DNA of 64,000 nucleotides from Adiantum capillus-veneris (GCA_014529385.2 CM043942.1:111818141-111882140), one strand, 5' to 3'. Shown: positions 31,631-44,208, counted from the stretch's first letter. The notes: generated by a model not told the origin, from the sequence alone. Program-made: numbers and translations.

Positions 31631-32088
31631 TATGTGAAAAATTATGTGTTAAATCAGTTTTAAGGTTCTTATAATCCCTGTTAGTTTAGTTCTTTGTTTT
31701 TAATATAACATAATTTATGTTAGATTTAGATTTATGTTATATTAGATTAGACTTAGGTTTGTTTAAGTTTATTTAGATTTACTCTTATTTACGTTAGATC
31801 GAGTCCATGCAAGAATTACTTACGGTTTAGGGTTTAGAGTTAGACGAACAGTGAAAAGATCTACTGTGAAAAGATGTTAAGATGCTGTGAAGTGCTACAG
31901 CTAGAGAAGAGGCAAAGAGGTTTTGTCCACTACATGCAGTATCATGTAGACGTGGGTCTGTAGATTTCTTGTACCCACAAATATAGGTACTGAACAATAA
32001 AGACGAGATTATAACCCAGTGGTTCTGATCTCCGTGCACCTCTAGACCGAGGTGTGCGGGGATTGGACATGACTAGAGAATGTGAGGT

Positions 32089-32156
<68 letters not shown>

Positions 32157-32218
32157 GACGAAGAATGCCAATAGAATATTAAATTTGTTGTCCAGGTTAT
32201 AAGATTTTTATCCTCATT
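31631..32218 (+). other. CACTA-1 region upstream of TNP2
   Basis: TTAGATTTAGGTTTA-like sequence (31690-31800), a conserved hairpin (32028-32063) and a GA microsatellite (about 32090-32152), then the TNP2 start. It presumably includes promoter and 5' UTR. No TATA box is assigned with confidence. Confidence 0.5.
32028..32063 (+). promoter_or_regulatory. Conserved hairpin upstream of TNP2
   Basis: ATCTCCGTGCACCTC and GAGGTGTGCGGGGAT pair over 15 positions (two as G:U or equivalents). The same hairpin occurs twice in CACTA-2 upstream of its TNP2 gene (53811-53846 and 53995-54030), where one copy has a stem change that keeps pairing. Role unknown. Confidence 0.55.
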
Positions 32219-35200
32219 ATGAGTAGTGACGAGGATGTGGGACCGTCCAACCGAAACACCTATCTCTCAATGAGGGTCTTATGTCCTTGTAATCAATGCA
32301 AGCATGCTGTGCGACGGACAAGACGTGTTTCTTTGCAGCACGTTCACGAATTTGGCGAGTTCGATCCATCTATTATAGATCGAGTTGTTGCCAATTATAA
32401 CTCATCGGACTCTGACGCTGGCCAACAAGCAGCAATCTTGCAACTCAATAGACGTGTTCGCAGGCGCTTTGGTCAAGCAGCATATGTGAGGCCACAAGAT
32501 GTAGCCTCTGACAGCTCGGGGGATGATCATGCAGAGCACATTCCCAACGAGGCAATGTTTGAGCCCGAGATTGATGAAATGATCGAGATGATCATGGATT
32601 TAGAAAGGCTTATCTATGATGATATGAAAAGTGAAGCCGATACGCCATTGTATAATGGAGCACGTATGTCTAGATTGAAAGCACTCCTGGTTCTTCTCAA
32701 CATGCAGGCAAAGTTTGGATGGAGTGACACTAGCGTCACAGCGCTTTTCAGGTGATCTATTACAATTAGTTTACTTTAATAAAACTCTAAATGTATAATG
32801 ATATGATAGATTTTTACACGACTATATCGTATTTTTATGTTGTGTAGATTGCTTAAAGAGCACATACTACCAGCTGACAATGTGATGCCAGATTCCCGAG
32901 ATGAAGCAAGAAAGATTTTGCGAAACTTGGGGATGGATTACAATTCTATCCACGCTTGTCCTAATGACTGCATTCTTTTCAGAGGGGAATACATAGATAT
33001 GGAGAAGTGTCCGAAATGTGATTCCGAAAGATATCGAGTAGATCTCCACGGCACAAAAATTCCACAAAAGGTTTTGCGACATTTTCCTCTGCTTCCTCGC
33101 ATCAAGCATTTCTTCGAATGTAAGTCCATGGCCGCCCTAGCATCATGGCATGAGGAGAATAAATCTTCGAATGGTGTGCTACGAATTCCTGTAGATTGCG
33201 CAGCCTGGAAACATATAGATGGAACATGGTCGGATTTTGCCAGGGAAGCTCGAAATTTGCGCTTAGGCCTGGCTATGGATGGCGTAAATCCATTTGGTCA
33301 AAGATCGACATCTTACAGTGTATGGCCCGTTGTCATCGTCAACTACAACATTCCCCCGTGGTTGACTACGAAGAAGGGGCACCTATGGCTAAGCTTGATT
33401 GTGCCAGGGCGATATAAAGTGGGGAATATGGATGTGTATCTTCGTCCACTATTGGAAGAGCTACAACAATTGTGGATTGGCATAGAGGTGGTGGATATGA
33501 GCCGACACACAGGACGACGGAATGCTTTGATCAGAGGCATTCTAATGTGGACCATGCATGACTATCCCGGGCTAACAGAATGCTCAGGTGATCTATTGAC
33601 ACTCCTCACTCAGACACTGTAAATCTTGTTTTTTCCCATAGTTGATCTATTATCATGTGTATACATGCAGGGCTTCAAATAAGCGGATACAGAGCATGTG
33701 TCACATGTGGACCTAGACTGAATGCACGTAGGGCGCCCTCACTGAAGAAGCAAATCTACGAAGGTCATCAAGCGTATCTTCCAGAGAATCATGTGTTACG
33801 CGATGGCTTTTTGGGAAGAGAGCCACCAAGGATGTCTGCACAAGCATGGTTAGAGCAGAAGGAGATGTGCGATGACGGATTGCCTCCAGGGATGAAGAGA
33901 CTATCTCTATGGTACGAGTTACCATACTGGCCCCGACTCATGATCAATCACTTGCTCGATCCAATGCACATATTCAAGAATGTGGGTAATCTACTATGGG
34001 ACCATCTGACCGGCAAGAAAGATACTTTGGGAGCCAGAGTTGACCTTAGAAATGTGGATCGTATGGAGCAATATTGGCCGCAAACAGCGTCTGATGGATC
34101 GATAAAACTCCCTAAAGCACCATGGATTTTCACAGGAGCCCAAGAACGCAAAGTAAAAGAGACCATTCGATCTTTGCGGACCCCCACTGGCGTAATGCAC
34201 TCACTCCGAACGTGTTTTACTAAAGAAGGAAAGCTTACCGGTGTGAAGTCACACGATTGGCATAAAATGTGTCAGGTACGTTCATAGTGGACTTTAATAT
34301 CATTGCATAAAATGTGGACTTTAATATCATTGCTGCACATACTTTACAGTTTATTTTACCGGTTGCCATTGAGGGATGTTTGTCTCTCGACATCCGTAAC
34401 ACAATCTACAAACTTGCAAAGCTGGTGCATCTTCTTGTTCACATAGTTGATGAGGTGGAAATAGCTGGCACAGTTCATTCCAGATGGATGTTCTTCTTAG
34501 AACGTTTCATGAAAACGCTTAAGGGATATGTGCGTCAAAAGGCACGTCCGGAGGGTAGCATGGCAGAAGGTTGGTTGGTATCAGAGTCCCTAGTGTGCAT
34601 TGGAGAGTGGCTAGACGGATTTGATAAAGCCCGGGACACGCTATGGCGAACCATAGATGATGAGCGCATATCTGGGATTGTCATGTGCAATCTCGGTGTT
34701 GAGAAGAAGATGACGGAAGATCTAGAGGCTAAAATCAACCGATTTTGCATGCTTCACAATCCAGTGATGCAAAAGTGGATTTCACAATATGAGGATGCAA
34801 AGCAAGAGCGACAAAGGGCACGAATCGAGTGGAGACGGGGAAGACGACCATCGATGCACTATCCGACGGTTCTGGAGAGCCTACCAACCTTCATGAGCTT
34901 AAGATGGTTGCACAACCAATTGAAAAGCGCACAACAATGCGGTGACGAAGTGACTGAGGAAGAGTGGGAGTACTCTCGGGGTTGCGCGACCAAGGTAAGT
35001 TTGCAATGTACGACTAGCTAGTGACTTTATTTCTAAACGTTTGAACGGCCACTCATAATCTTTGTTCGTTGTAGTATAAGTCATACACAGCAGCATGGTG
35101 TAAAGGTCGACATTTTAGGGTGGAACGAATCGACAAAAAGCGTTTTACTCAAGATTGTGGAATCATGGCAAAATTTGAACAGTCTAGTCGACGACGTTCC

Positions 35201-35872
35201 TCTGATGCAGATCCTGTGGTGGCGGAACTCACTTACTTCGGCACGCTGCAAGAGATTTTGAGGATCGATTACAGAGGATTTTTTGTCGACTTGTTCGACG
35301 TGCAATGGTTCAAGATAATCATGGAGGGTCGCAACGCTACTGTGCGTAGAGGAGAGTCTGGTTTTCTTGAGGTGGATTCTACTAAGAAATGGACTGACCT
35401 AAGAGACACTTTCGTACTACCCGATCATTGTGAACAAGTAAGTATGTAAATAGTTAACATCCCCCTTTTACAAGTTATGTGCTTGAAAGCTCTCATGTAA
35501 GTTATGTGGCTCTGGCAGGTAATATTTCATCCTACAAAGTCTACATCAAACTGGTGGTACGTCATAGAGGTAGCCCCTCGTAGTGCAAGGACGTATGAAG
35601 GCTACCATGTGCCAATCACAACGGCATCAATGGAGGAGATCAGAGAAGATGCTCAATCAAAAGCCGCTGCGGTGGTGCCAGACGAGCATCAAGATGCTAC
35701 TACTCTATATGGGGTGCATGCAGAGGAGCTACAAAATGAAACAGAGGATATGTGTTTAAACGGAGAGCTCTATATAGATATAGGAAGGTATGCTGAGTTA
35801 TGCGAGGATGAGAGAGAGAGATCTCTTAAAGCCACAAATATTGTATTTGAACAATTTTGCTCCGTGTTGTAA
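32219..35872 (+). CDS. CACTA-1 TNP2-like transposase (six exons)
   Basis: Exons 32219-32751, 32848-33587, 33671-34275, 34350-34994, 35075-35437 and 35519-35872, all with GT-AG introns. Phases add up to 1080 codons with no internal stop. The N-terminus has CPCNQCKH (transposase-associated zinc-like motif). The core (TNP2/Transposase_21) has HACPNDC...CPKCDSERY, KVLRHFPLLPRIKHFF, RLGLAMDGVNPFG, SVWPVVIVNYNIPPWL, NMDVYLRPLLEEL, ELPYWPRLMINHLLDPMHIFKNV. Then come a DUF4218-like part (SRWMFFLERFMKTLKGYVRQKARPEGSMAEG) and a DUF4216-like C-terminus. The acidic residues in AMDG and LLDPMH are likely catalytic (inference). The protein cuts the CACTA ends in the nucleus. Intron choice is mine, from family homology and phase. 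Confidence 0.88.
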
Positions 35873-36101
35873 AAGCTCTGGCTCTCTAAGTACCTTCCAT
35901 GGTGTATAACGCTCTTTTCTACTCGCGCTCACATCTTTTGATTGAAAATTCTGAGTTTTTGACTTGCCTCTTCTATCACTCAATTCATTGCGTCATTGTA
36001 TTTATATGCGTCATTACGTCATTGTATTTAATGGTCTTTGCGTCATTGTCTACTCTATTCATTCAATATTAAGTTTAAATATTCGTGTGTTTAATGCAGG
36101 T

Positions 36102-37411
36102 ATGGATGATGAGGAGTTTCTTTCTTCTTTGTCACCGCAGCAGAGACAGTGGTACGTGGAGCGTCATTGCTCTGGCACATCATCGCGCGTTCCTACTCCA
36201 TCCGCATCTCCCTCTCTTTCGGAGCATTCGGCGCGCTTCGAAGCTTCGGCGTCGACGAGACGAGCTTCACACTCGTCTAGACACCGGCGCTCTAGTGGTG
36301 GCGGTGGCGGTTGTTGTGGGGATACCGCCACCAATGCCTCCACACCGCCTCGTGTTCGACAAGGCTCTTTACCCTCCCCTTCTTTGCCCGCCCCCACACC
36401 AGCCACAGCATCGCCATCTACGCCAGGTTTTGCACGGCTGACTATTCCTAGCAGCTACACACCTCTATCTACTCCGCCAGGAGCCACCCCACTCGACACT
36501 CCTCGCTTCGGGGCCCAGACGCCGGTGGAGACACCTGACATCCGTACCCCCATCGACACACCGCTAGAGACCCCTGCCGGGACACCCAGGTTCACGCGTC
36601 ATCGGCCAAAGGGCTTGCCTTACTCCGTCGACTTCAGCGGCGGCATCATCATGGATGATGACGGCAAGAAGGTGATCTCGCGCATGCGTGGTCTTTGCTC
36701 TCAGCTGTTTAGACACTACATACTAAACAAATGGAGTGAAGTACCAAGTGATTTAAAAAACAGAGTCATCAACATACTTCATGATGAGTTTGCCGTTCCA
36801 ACACGGGATCAGGGCTTCAATGAAGACTTGATGAAGATTCGAATGCGTGAATACTGCAAACACAAGCGTTCCGAAGTGCAAAAAGCAATCAAGCATGGGT
36901 GGAACAGACCAGATTGGCTGGCCAAAGAAGATTGGAAGAATGCGAAGAAAGCAGCGCGCGAGAATCCCGACAAGTGGAAGCAACAAAAGGATGTAGCCAG
37001 AGCGCGAGTAGAGGTAGGGAGCTCGCACCACTTGGGGAGCGGTGGATGGGCATCATTTGAGGCCGATTTTGTAAGTGTTTTTGCATTGCTCTTTATGTTC
37101 GATAGTTTAGGGTTTATGAGTTTTTTAATTCTAACATAATGAATTCTTTGTATGTTTTGACAGTGGTCGATGACAGGACGTGATCCCACACTGTACGAGC
37201 ACGAGTACGCAGGCAGGAAGGGCTTAAACGCCCTGATGGACATTCTCAGTTCTTGCGGCGGCATGGTTAGTATTAGGGTTTACTCTTTTCTATTTTTTGT
37301 ATTGTTTTATAAATGTCGTTATATGTTTATACTTACTGAAAGCTGTCTTATTGTCTTTTTTTGCAGAATCCGACAGATACGCCGCTTGGACGCGATGAGA
37401 CGTCTGACTAG
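36102..37411 (+). CDS. CACTA-1 ORF2, Transposase_24-like / TNPA-type protein (three exons)
   Basis: Exons 36102-37070, 37164-37265 and 37367-37411 (GT-AG introns) give 371 residues without a break. The N-terminal 160 residues are Ser/Thr/Pro-rich with TP repeats and a GGGGGCCGD patch. The C-terminal half is the conserved domain (KGLPYSVDFSGGIIMDDDGKKVISRMRGLCSQLFRHYI, EVPSDLKNRVINILHDEF, REYCKHKRSEVQKAIKHGW, RENPDKWKQQKDVAR). It lies 230 bp after TNP2 on the same strand, so one alternatively spliced transcript is possible, as in En/Spm. Family knowledge suggests it binds the subterminal GCGTCGCTA repeats. CACTA-3 has the same gene in broken form. Confidence 0.85.
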
Positions 37412-37775
37412 ACGATGTCAGTTTAGCCGTAGCTAGATAGCATTAGTTTAGGGTTTCTCATAGCTTATGTATCATGAGACGGATTTTATACGTCTTTTTG
37501 AACCATGTGTCACCGCAGTTCATGTTGCCAATCAATTCTTTATGCCTATGATGTTGTACAATTGTCATTATTACATTTGCCAATCAATTCATTTTGCCTA
37601 TGATGTGTACAATTGTCAATTTTACGCTTGTCAATTTTTCAAACAATGCGTCTTGTGGGTGACTATTTTGGGTCTATTATCTACCCTTGCACTTTTTTAA
37701 AAAAGTGAATCAAGTACAATATGGTTGATGGGTGGCAGGGCATTCAATGCCCTGTCACCAAAAACAATTTCTCTC
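37412..37775 (+). other. CACTA-1 3' untranslated region
   Basis: AT-rich, no gene. It contains a loosely repeated CAATTGTCATTATTAC/TGCCAATCAATTC stretch and aligns in part with 20530-20870 of CACTA-3. Confidence 0.6.
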
Positions 37776-38024
37776 GGGCGTCGCTATAACCATCGCTATT
37801 TATGGCTCTGGAGCGTCGCTATGAGCGTCGCTATAGACTTCTGTGTAAACGTCGCTATAACCGTCGCTATGACCGTCGCTATGAGCGTCTCTATATAGCG
37901 ACGCTTATAGCGACGCCTATAGCGACGCTCTCGTAGCGACGCTTTTAGCGACGCCGGGGGTTATCAAAACCCAGTGTATTTCCGTCACTAACAGCGTCAC
38001 AAGAGCACACAACCTCTTATAGTG
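37776..38024. repeat. CACTA-1 right subterminal repeats and TIR
   Basis: About fourteen copies of the CGTCGCTAT motif in both orientations between 37776 and 37958, then a spacer and the terminal AACCTCTTATAGTG. Confidence 0.92.
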
Positions 38025-39230
38025 CATGGTTCAGAAATAAACATAATGTCAAAAAGTCTCCACAACAAGTGCAAATGGCCGATGCACACAGATCATGGCT
38101 GGATGGTAAAAGTGGCAAACAATTCATCCGGTGAATTGTATGCAGCATGTGCAGGTGTGAAGGTAACAATAGGTGATGTAAAGATTGACCAAAACTTCTT
38201 TGTACAGGATACATCTTCATATCATCTTATCCTTGGACAACCCTACATTGTGGGAGTTCGAATGGAAACAAAGGTAATGGATGATGATTCATCATATGCT
38301 AGGATACGTAGCAAAGATGGTAAACGAGCTGTCCAATTTCTCACAGTTTGTGTAAACCATGAAATAAATCGTGAAAACCTCAGAGAACATCCTCTACCAA
38401 AGGTGAACAAAGAGTTTCATGACCATAGATTAATGATGGGTTTTGGCCAAGTACCATTGTAAAGCGAGATTGCAGTGGTACAGAAAGAAAAAGGGTCTCA
38501 CCTGATCCAAAAAATAGGTGAAACTTTCTCAATGGGCTCCTTGGTAACAAGGAACGGATCAGTATGTTTTACAAAACTTGAAGATTTGAAGAGATGTGAG
38601 AGGCAATATGTGCATAATGTACAAATAGGCATGAAAAAGAGTGGGTTGCTAGAGCCTACTGGAAATGTTTTGGGTTTGTGTGAACAAGTTTATTTTGTAG
38701 ATACTATGGGTGAGCTTGATGCTATAATGGGGTCTAATTTGCATCTTGAAAATGAAGTTGTGGAAGTTTGCTCTATGGAAATGTATCAAGTAATAGAAGC
38801 CTTTAAAGAAAGCCAAACAGTTGGCCTAGAAGTCCATGTTGAAACTAAATACAAGAGTGTAGCAAAGAAGGTGAAACCAGTAGCTTCACCCTTACCACCC
38901 AACAACAGGGAAAAGATTGAGCAGGCTTCTTTACAACCAAGTTTGAGGAATCCTAAAAAGATCGGGCATACCTTCACAAAGGAGTCTTTTCAAGAGTTGC
39001 AGATTGGTTGCAAGGAGTTTCTAACACAGGAGGAGACAAAGTGCTTCAAAGAAATGCTTTCAAAGCATGGTAAGGCTTTTGCATTTGACCCACATGAGAT
39101 AGGATGTGTTGATCCTTCTATTGTAGCTCCTATGGTAATTTTCATAATACCTCATGTGTCTTGGAATCTGCGGCCTATTCCGGTTCCAAAGGCTCATTTG
39201 CCAAAGTTAGTAGAGCTACGGAATGATTAA
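38025..39230 (+). pseudogene. Gypsy body C protease to pre-RT region
   Basis: Begins with the rest of the protease motif (GSEINIMSKSLHNKCKWPM...), then SYHLILGQPYIVGV and a pre-RT region. Stops at 38460 (VPL-stop-SEI) and 39228 (RND-stop-IKM) are present at the same codons in body D. Confidence 0.8.
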
Positions 39231-40163
39231 ATCAAAATGGTAATCTTGGAACCTTCTTGTGCTCCATACTCAAATAGGTGGTTCACATCTCCAAAGAAGA
39301 ATGGTTCTCTACGCTTCATCCAAGATATGCAACCACTGAACAAGGTGACACTTAGAAATGTAGGTACAGGTCCAATTGTGGATGAGTTTGCAGAGGCGTT
39401 TGCAGGGAGGGCAATCTACTCAATGGGGGATCTCTACTCAGGGTATGATCAATTTAAGGTTGCAATCGAAAGCAGAGACTTGACAACCATGAGGACACCT
39501 TTGGGTTTGGTAAGGATGTGTACCTTGCCACAGGGAGCAACCAACTCGGTTGCACATATGATGAATGGGATGAATAAGGTCTTACATGACTTTATTCCTC
39601 AAATCACAATGCCTTTCATTCATGATTTTCCTATCAAAGGATGCGAAGAAAGTGACAAAGATGAAGCTTTGGATCTCAAGGGATGTCGTAGGTTTGTGGT
39701 AAATCACATAAATGATTGTGATAAAATTTTGTCTAGGCTAGAAGAAGTGAATCTTACATTGTTAGCGAAAAAGTCTATGTTTGGTGTCAATGAAGTGCTC
39801 ATTGTGGGGCACATGTGCGGGCCATATGGTAGGAAACCTTGTCCAACAAAGGTAGATGCCATCCAAAGAATGAAAGAAACATGCACTAGCATCACTGAGG
39901 TTAGAAGGTTTCTGGGAGCACGTGTCTTCTATGTTATTTGGATTCCACATTGTGCACATGTAGCTGATCCTCTTTATCAGCTGCTTAGAAAGAATCAGAA
40001 GTTTAAATGGACAGAAGCACATGTAAAATCCATGAAAAAGCTAAAGGAGTTGCTCCAGTCAGCAATCCTCTTTGAGAAAGGTAGACTACGAGTGTCAAAG
40101 GCTAGTAATTGTGACAGTAGACACCAGTTCTACAGGGATTGGATGGGCAATAGGTCAAGATGA
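39231..40163 (+). pseudogene. Gypsy body C reverse transcriptase
   Basis: ILEPSCAPYSNRWFTSPKKNGSLRFIQDMQPLNKVT, GDLYSGYDQFKVAI, LPQGATNSVAHMMNGMN and a catalytic box reading PFIHDFPI (about 39613-39637), where body D has PFIDDFPI; the first Asp is changed to His. A frame change near 40060-40100 leads into RNase H. Confidence 0.8.
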
Positions 40164-41154
40164 CAAAGAAGGACACAGGTATGTGGTAAGATTTGGAGCA
40201 AAGGTACTAAGTGCTCGCCAAAGAAACTATCCACAGATAAAGAGAGAGTTATGGGGTATGGTTACAGCCTTGAAAAGTGGGAAAGAGTACCTAATTGGTG
40301 GATGTGTGGTTGTAGAAACAGATTGTCTACCACTTCTTGGGATGATTACAAGCTTCTCAACGCCAAACATTGCTATGTTGCGGTGGATTGCCTACATTAA
40401 GTCCTTAAATCCCGAGTTCAAGCACATTGCTGGTAAAGACAATACAGTGGCAGATATGCTATTAAGGGCAAGGTATGAAGATGAGTCACAGATGATTGAT
40501 GAGGGAGATGATGTGGACACAAAGTTCTATTCCATCTCTCATGTCAAAGGTAACTATGTCTGCATGACTAATACACTTGAATTGTTCTTGAAAGATCTTT
40601 ATGAAGGTGATGGGCTTCTTATTGGAAGCTATTTGAGTACTCTAGCAAAACAGGATGATTGGTCTGAACAAGAATTCAGGAGGATACGCAGGAAAGCATA
40701 CGGGTACTTTTTGAGGGATGGTTACTTGTGGAAGCATCCTAAACAAAAGGGTGCTACACCACAACGGGTTATATGTAAAAAACAGACGCAAGTAAAGCTC
40801 ATGAAAGAGTTTCATGAGAGTCTATGGGCTGGACAGAGGGGTGTGTGGGCAACCTTCTCCAAGTTGAAAGAAAAATGCTGGTGGAAGGGTATGTATAAAG
40901 ATGTATCTCAATTTGTAGAGTCATGTGTAACTTGTCAAATGTATTCAAATGTCCGACATCGTGATGGATTGCACCCTACATATCCACTAGCCATGCACTA
41001 TAAATGGGTTGTGGATCTAGTCACAATGCCTTTAGGACTCTGGCAGATGAGATACTTGGTTCTTGTAGGAGAGGACCTAACTAATCAGGTTGAAGGAAGA
41101 GCATTAAGAGCTAAAACCACAGAAGCTGGTGCAAATTCCTTCTTGATGAGGTGA
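40072..41154 (+). pseudogene. Gypsy body C RNase H and integrase start
   Basis: RNase H reads LVIVTVDTSSTGIGWAIGQ...RELWGMVTALKS...VVETDCLPLL...HIAGKDNTVADMLLRA. The integrase zinc region reads FHESLWAGQRGVWATFSKLKEKCWWKGMYKDVSQFVESCVTCQ, then the first catalytic Asp in KWVVDLVTMPLG. The frame is lost at about 41125-41154 (two-base change relative to D). Confidence 0.8.
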
Positions 41155-41981
41155 TTTGCCGTTATGGTTGTGTGGGAAAGATCACTGCAGATAGAGGTGA
41201 GCTGGATGCTGAGGAAGCAAGGGAGTTCTTTACCAGATTAGGAATCAAGGTTTATCTTACCACAACTTACAACCCTGAAGGAAATGGAAAGAGTGAAAGA
41301 AGGCATCCTCCTATCGTCAAAGCTTTGGCCAAGGCTTGTGAAGGAAGAGTTGGTGAGTGGCCAAAACTGTAACCATATGCTTTATGCACTGATCATACAA
41401 CACATAGCTCAGTAACTGGCTACATGCCTGCGGAGCTAATGTATGGTCAAAAGCCAGTGATGCCAATTATTCCCACATGGAATGTACTACCTTGGCAAGA
41501 GGGGCTTAGCATGGAAGATCTCCTTGCACTGCGTATAAGGAAACTAGAGAGAAGACCTGGAGACATTGAAGTTGCAAAAGAACGACTCAAAAATGCAAGG
41601 TTGAAAAACAAGGACTACTTTGATAAGCGACATCGACTGAGGAGCAAAGCAATTGACAAAGGTGACTGGGTTTTAGTGTATGATAGTAGCCTTGATAACC
41701 AGCACACAGTCATGCGTAAGTTCTCAAAAAGATGGTTTGTACCATATGTTGTAAAGCATGTGCATGAAAATGCTACTTACAGCTTGTCTGAACTAGATGG
41801 TACAGAAGTAAAGATTCCCATTGCAGGAAAAAGGATTAAAATGTTTAAGAGAAGAGGAGACGATGATCTAGAAGATGTTGATGAGGAAGAAGAGCAAAAC
41901 ACAGGTGAAGATCAAAGTGAACATGAAGCTCTGGAATCATCCAGTGAAGAAGAAAGCAAGGAAGATGTACAAGAGGTCTGA
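41151..41981 (+). pseudogene. Gypsy body C integrase core and C-terminus
   Basis: KITADRGELDAEEAREFF and NPEGNGKSERRHPP carry the second Asp and the Glu. A TAA at 41370 interrupts it. The C-terminal part reads RKFSKRWFVPYVVKHVHENATYSLSELDG followed by an acidic Glu/Ser tail to 41981. Confidence 0.8.
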
Positions 41982-42025
41982 TCTTACAAAGAGACAATGT
42001 GGCACATACCGGAGGATGTGCAGGT

Positions 42026-42039
42026 TTAGAGGGGGTGGA
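42026..42039 (+). other. Polypurine tract before LTR 2
   Basis: TTTAGAGGGGGTGGA directly precedes LTR 2; the same tract precedes LTR 3 at 50194-50207. Confidence 0.75.
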
Positions 42040-44208
42040 TGTCGTGCTGTAGCACGTATATAGTGGGAACGGGCATTGAACGATTTATCTTGTGACTTTT
42101 TGACGCATAAATATACTTCATATAATACTTATAAGCATAAATAAAATCTTTCTACCATACCTTATTATTACCTTTGAAGTAATATAAATGTACATTACTA
42201 TTAGAAAGTACTGCAAGCAAGTATCAATGATTGTGCCTTTTTTGTCTGGGGGAAAAGCATTTGTATATTTCTTCTAATATCTCAGCTATACCCTACCATA
42301 TATAAATTATTTTCTTCTTTTCACATTTATTTAATAATATAACCCTTCAATAATGCATACCTTCTTGGATACATACAAGAGGGAAGGGCCTACTACAAGA
42401 GTTTATGAAGAGGATGATCCAAAGCTTCTTGGACCATCCCAATTTGAAAATCCCGACCTAAGTGCGTGGACAAAAGGCCAAAACCAAGTCAAGCTCTTTT
42501 AGTAGGCCAATGTTTCCTTTTGAAGCATGTCAATCCGAGTTACAGGTCAAAAGTTACAGGGAAAAGAGTGAAAAAGCCTCTCACAACTACACTGCAAGAA
42601 GAGATGGTAAACAGGTGAATCAAGTGAAAAGAGGTAATCTTGGTCTTTTTCCATAAAATAAGATATTTGGAGGATAAAAGACACAAGCATGTGAATGTGA
42701 CACCTCCAAGATGCCTTGAAGGACAAGACACACAAGTTGGGACCCCCTGTTGGAGCCACACAGAAGATGCCTAGGTGGGGCCCACATACATCATTCACCC
42801 ACATGGAGCCTCAACGACCTAAATTATTGAATTTCATGATATTTTGAGTCCTAAATTGCCCTGTTTAAGAAATATCCAAAGAACATTTGATTTGGGCTAA
42901 CTCTTTAGCCTAATCAAGTGATTATGTAAAACATGGCTCCCTCACCTATAAAAAGGGCAACCTTCTCTTCATTGGGGCAAGTTATGAGTGAGTGAGAATA
43001 GGTCAATTCCATTGTGACACACTCATCTTAGTACCACACTTTCTCTTGAATAAAGGCTGAAGTCTTGCATCATCTTCTCTCTCCATTAAGGTGGTGGCGA
43101 TTGCTCTCATGTAAGATATATGTTGTTGGTTTTTCTTTCATTTGCATGTCTAGTCCAATACTTGTCTTTAACTCCTTCTCTATCTCTTATTATTTATCTT
43201 TAATACCACCACCACACTTAGATCTATCTCTAATTCTATCTTTACTCCTCCTTTCATCTCTCTTTTTGTATCCTAATTGTTTCATTGGAAGGTATTCACG
43301 CAGCAATCTTGTCAATGTAACGTGCACAACCTTCGTGTGGGAAACAATTATGTGCACAAGGTGAGTAACCATATCTTCATCTTTCACAAGCACCTCTCTC
43401 TCTTAAGGTTCTCATTCTCTTCCACAAACTCTAGAATCTCCTTGCTACAGGTACTTCTCTCCCCGCAGTATCCTTATTGCGTAAGGGCAACAATAGGGCT
43501 TGGGAGAGAAACTCTCTTCTTCTTCTCCTTTCACTTGTTTCACACCTTTATCTTTGAACATACTAAGTATATCATCGATGAATAACCATAATACACATAG
43601 AGGCGATTTCTTTCATTTCTATTCTATGCAATCTATTAGGGTCAACATTTGGATTAGTCAAAAGATTCACTTTCAGCAACGCATAGTGTTTCTATTTGGT
43701 CCTGAAAGGCTTAACGAAATACTTCTCTCACCAGATCCCATCATACTACCTATTATTAACTATAACTTCTTTTTTGACGTGAGTGTGGTTATTTTATTAT
43801 GAATCAAGACGATTTCTACTCACAACTAATCCCCATAGCTAGACAAAACATATACATTATAGTAAGCACAAAGCTACAGTTCCAAAGAGCAATCCGTAGC
43901 TTATTTGGACAAGAAAGATTAAATATCACTAACTCATCCATTAACCCTTTTATCGTACCCATGATACGATATGATCGTAATCTCGATGTTTTCATTTTTG
44001 TTTTGTTCTGACTATCTTTCATGAGTTCTCTCCGTCACATGTGTGTTTGTAAGGAAAAGTGAGCGGCTTCTTTGGCTACATTTCTTCTTTAACTCTAGAA
44101 GCTATGTTATCTACATCTTAGCTCTTTTCCATAACCCTTGAGATTCCTCACAAACTCTCACAGCAAGAGGCCCGGTGCCTTCCTAGCAAGACCGCCTACT
44201 TCTTGACA
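42040..44208 (+). repeat. LTR 2 (middle, shared) of the Gypsy array
   Basis: 2169 bp. It acts as the 3' LTR of body C and the 5' LTR of body D. It keeps the TATAAAAA box at 42947-42954. It shares several variants with LTR 3 against LTR 1. Confidence 0.92.
42947..42954 (+). promoter_or_regulatory. LTR 2 TATA box
   Basis: CCTATAAAAAGG, the best core-promoter candidate in the LTR; identical in LTR 3 and deleted in LTR 1. Confidence 0.6.

Larger units (their letters stand above)
30168..38024 (+). mobile_element. CACTA-1, complete and apparently coding-intact
   Basis: 7857 bp. The ends are CACTACAAGAGGC (30168) and AACCTCTTATAGTG (to 38024). The target duplication CAT lies at 30165-30167 and 38025-38027, and its removal restores GAC CAT GGT TCA (Asp-His-Gly-Ser) of the Gypsy protease. 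Subterminal regions at both sides hold many GCGTCGCTA motifs. It encodes a TNP2-type transposase and an ORF2 protein, both open after splicing, and contains a HIPP-like gene fragment. It is younger than the Gypsy body it splits. Confidence 0.95.

Noticed and set aside
32028-32063. tRNA-like gene
   Set aside because: The hairpin has no cloverleaf, A/B boxes or acceptor stem around it; it was kept only as an unexplained conserved hairpin.
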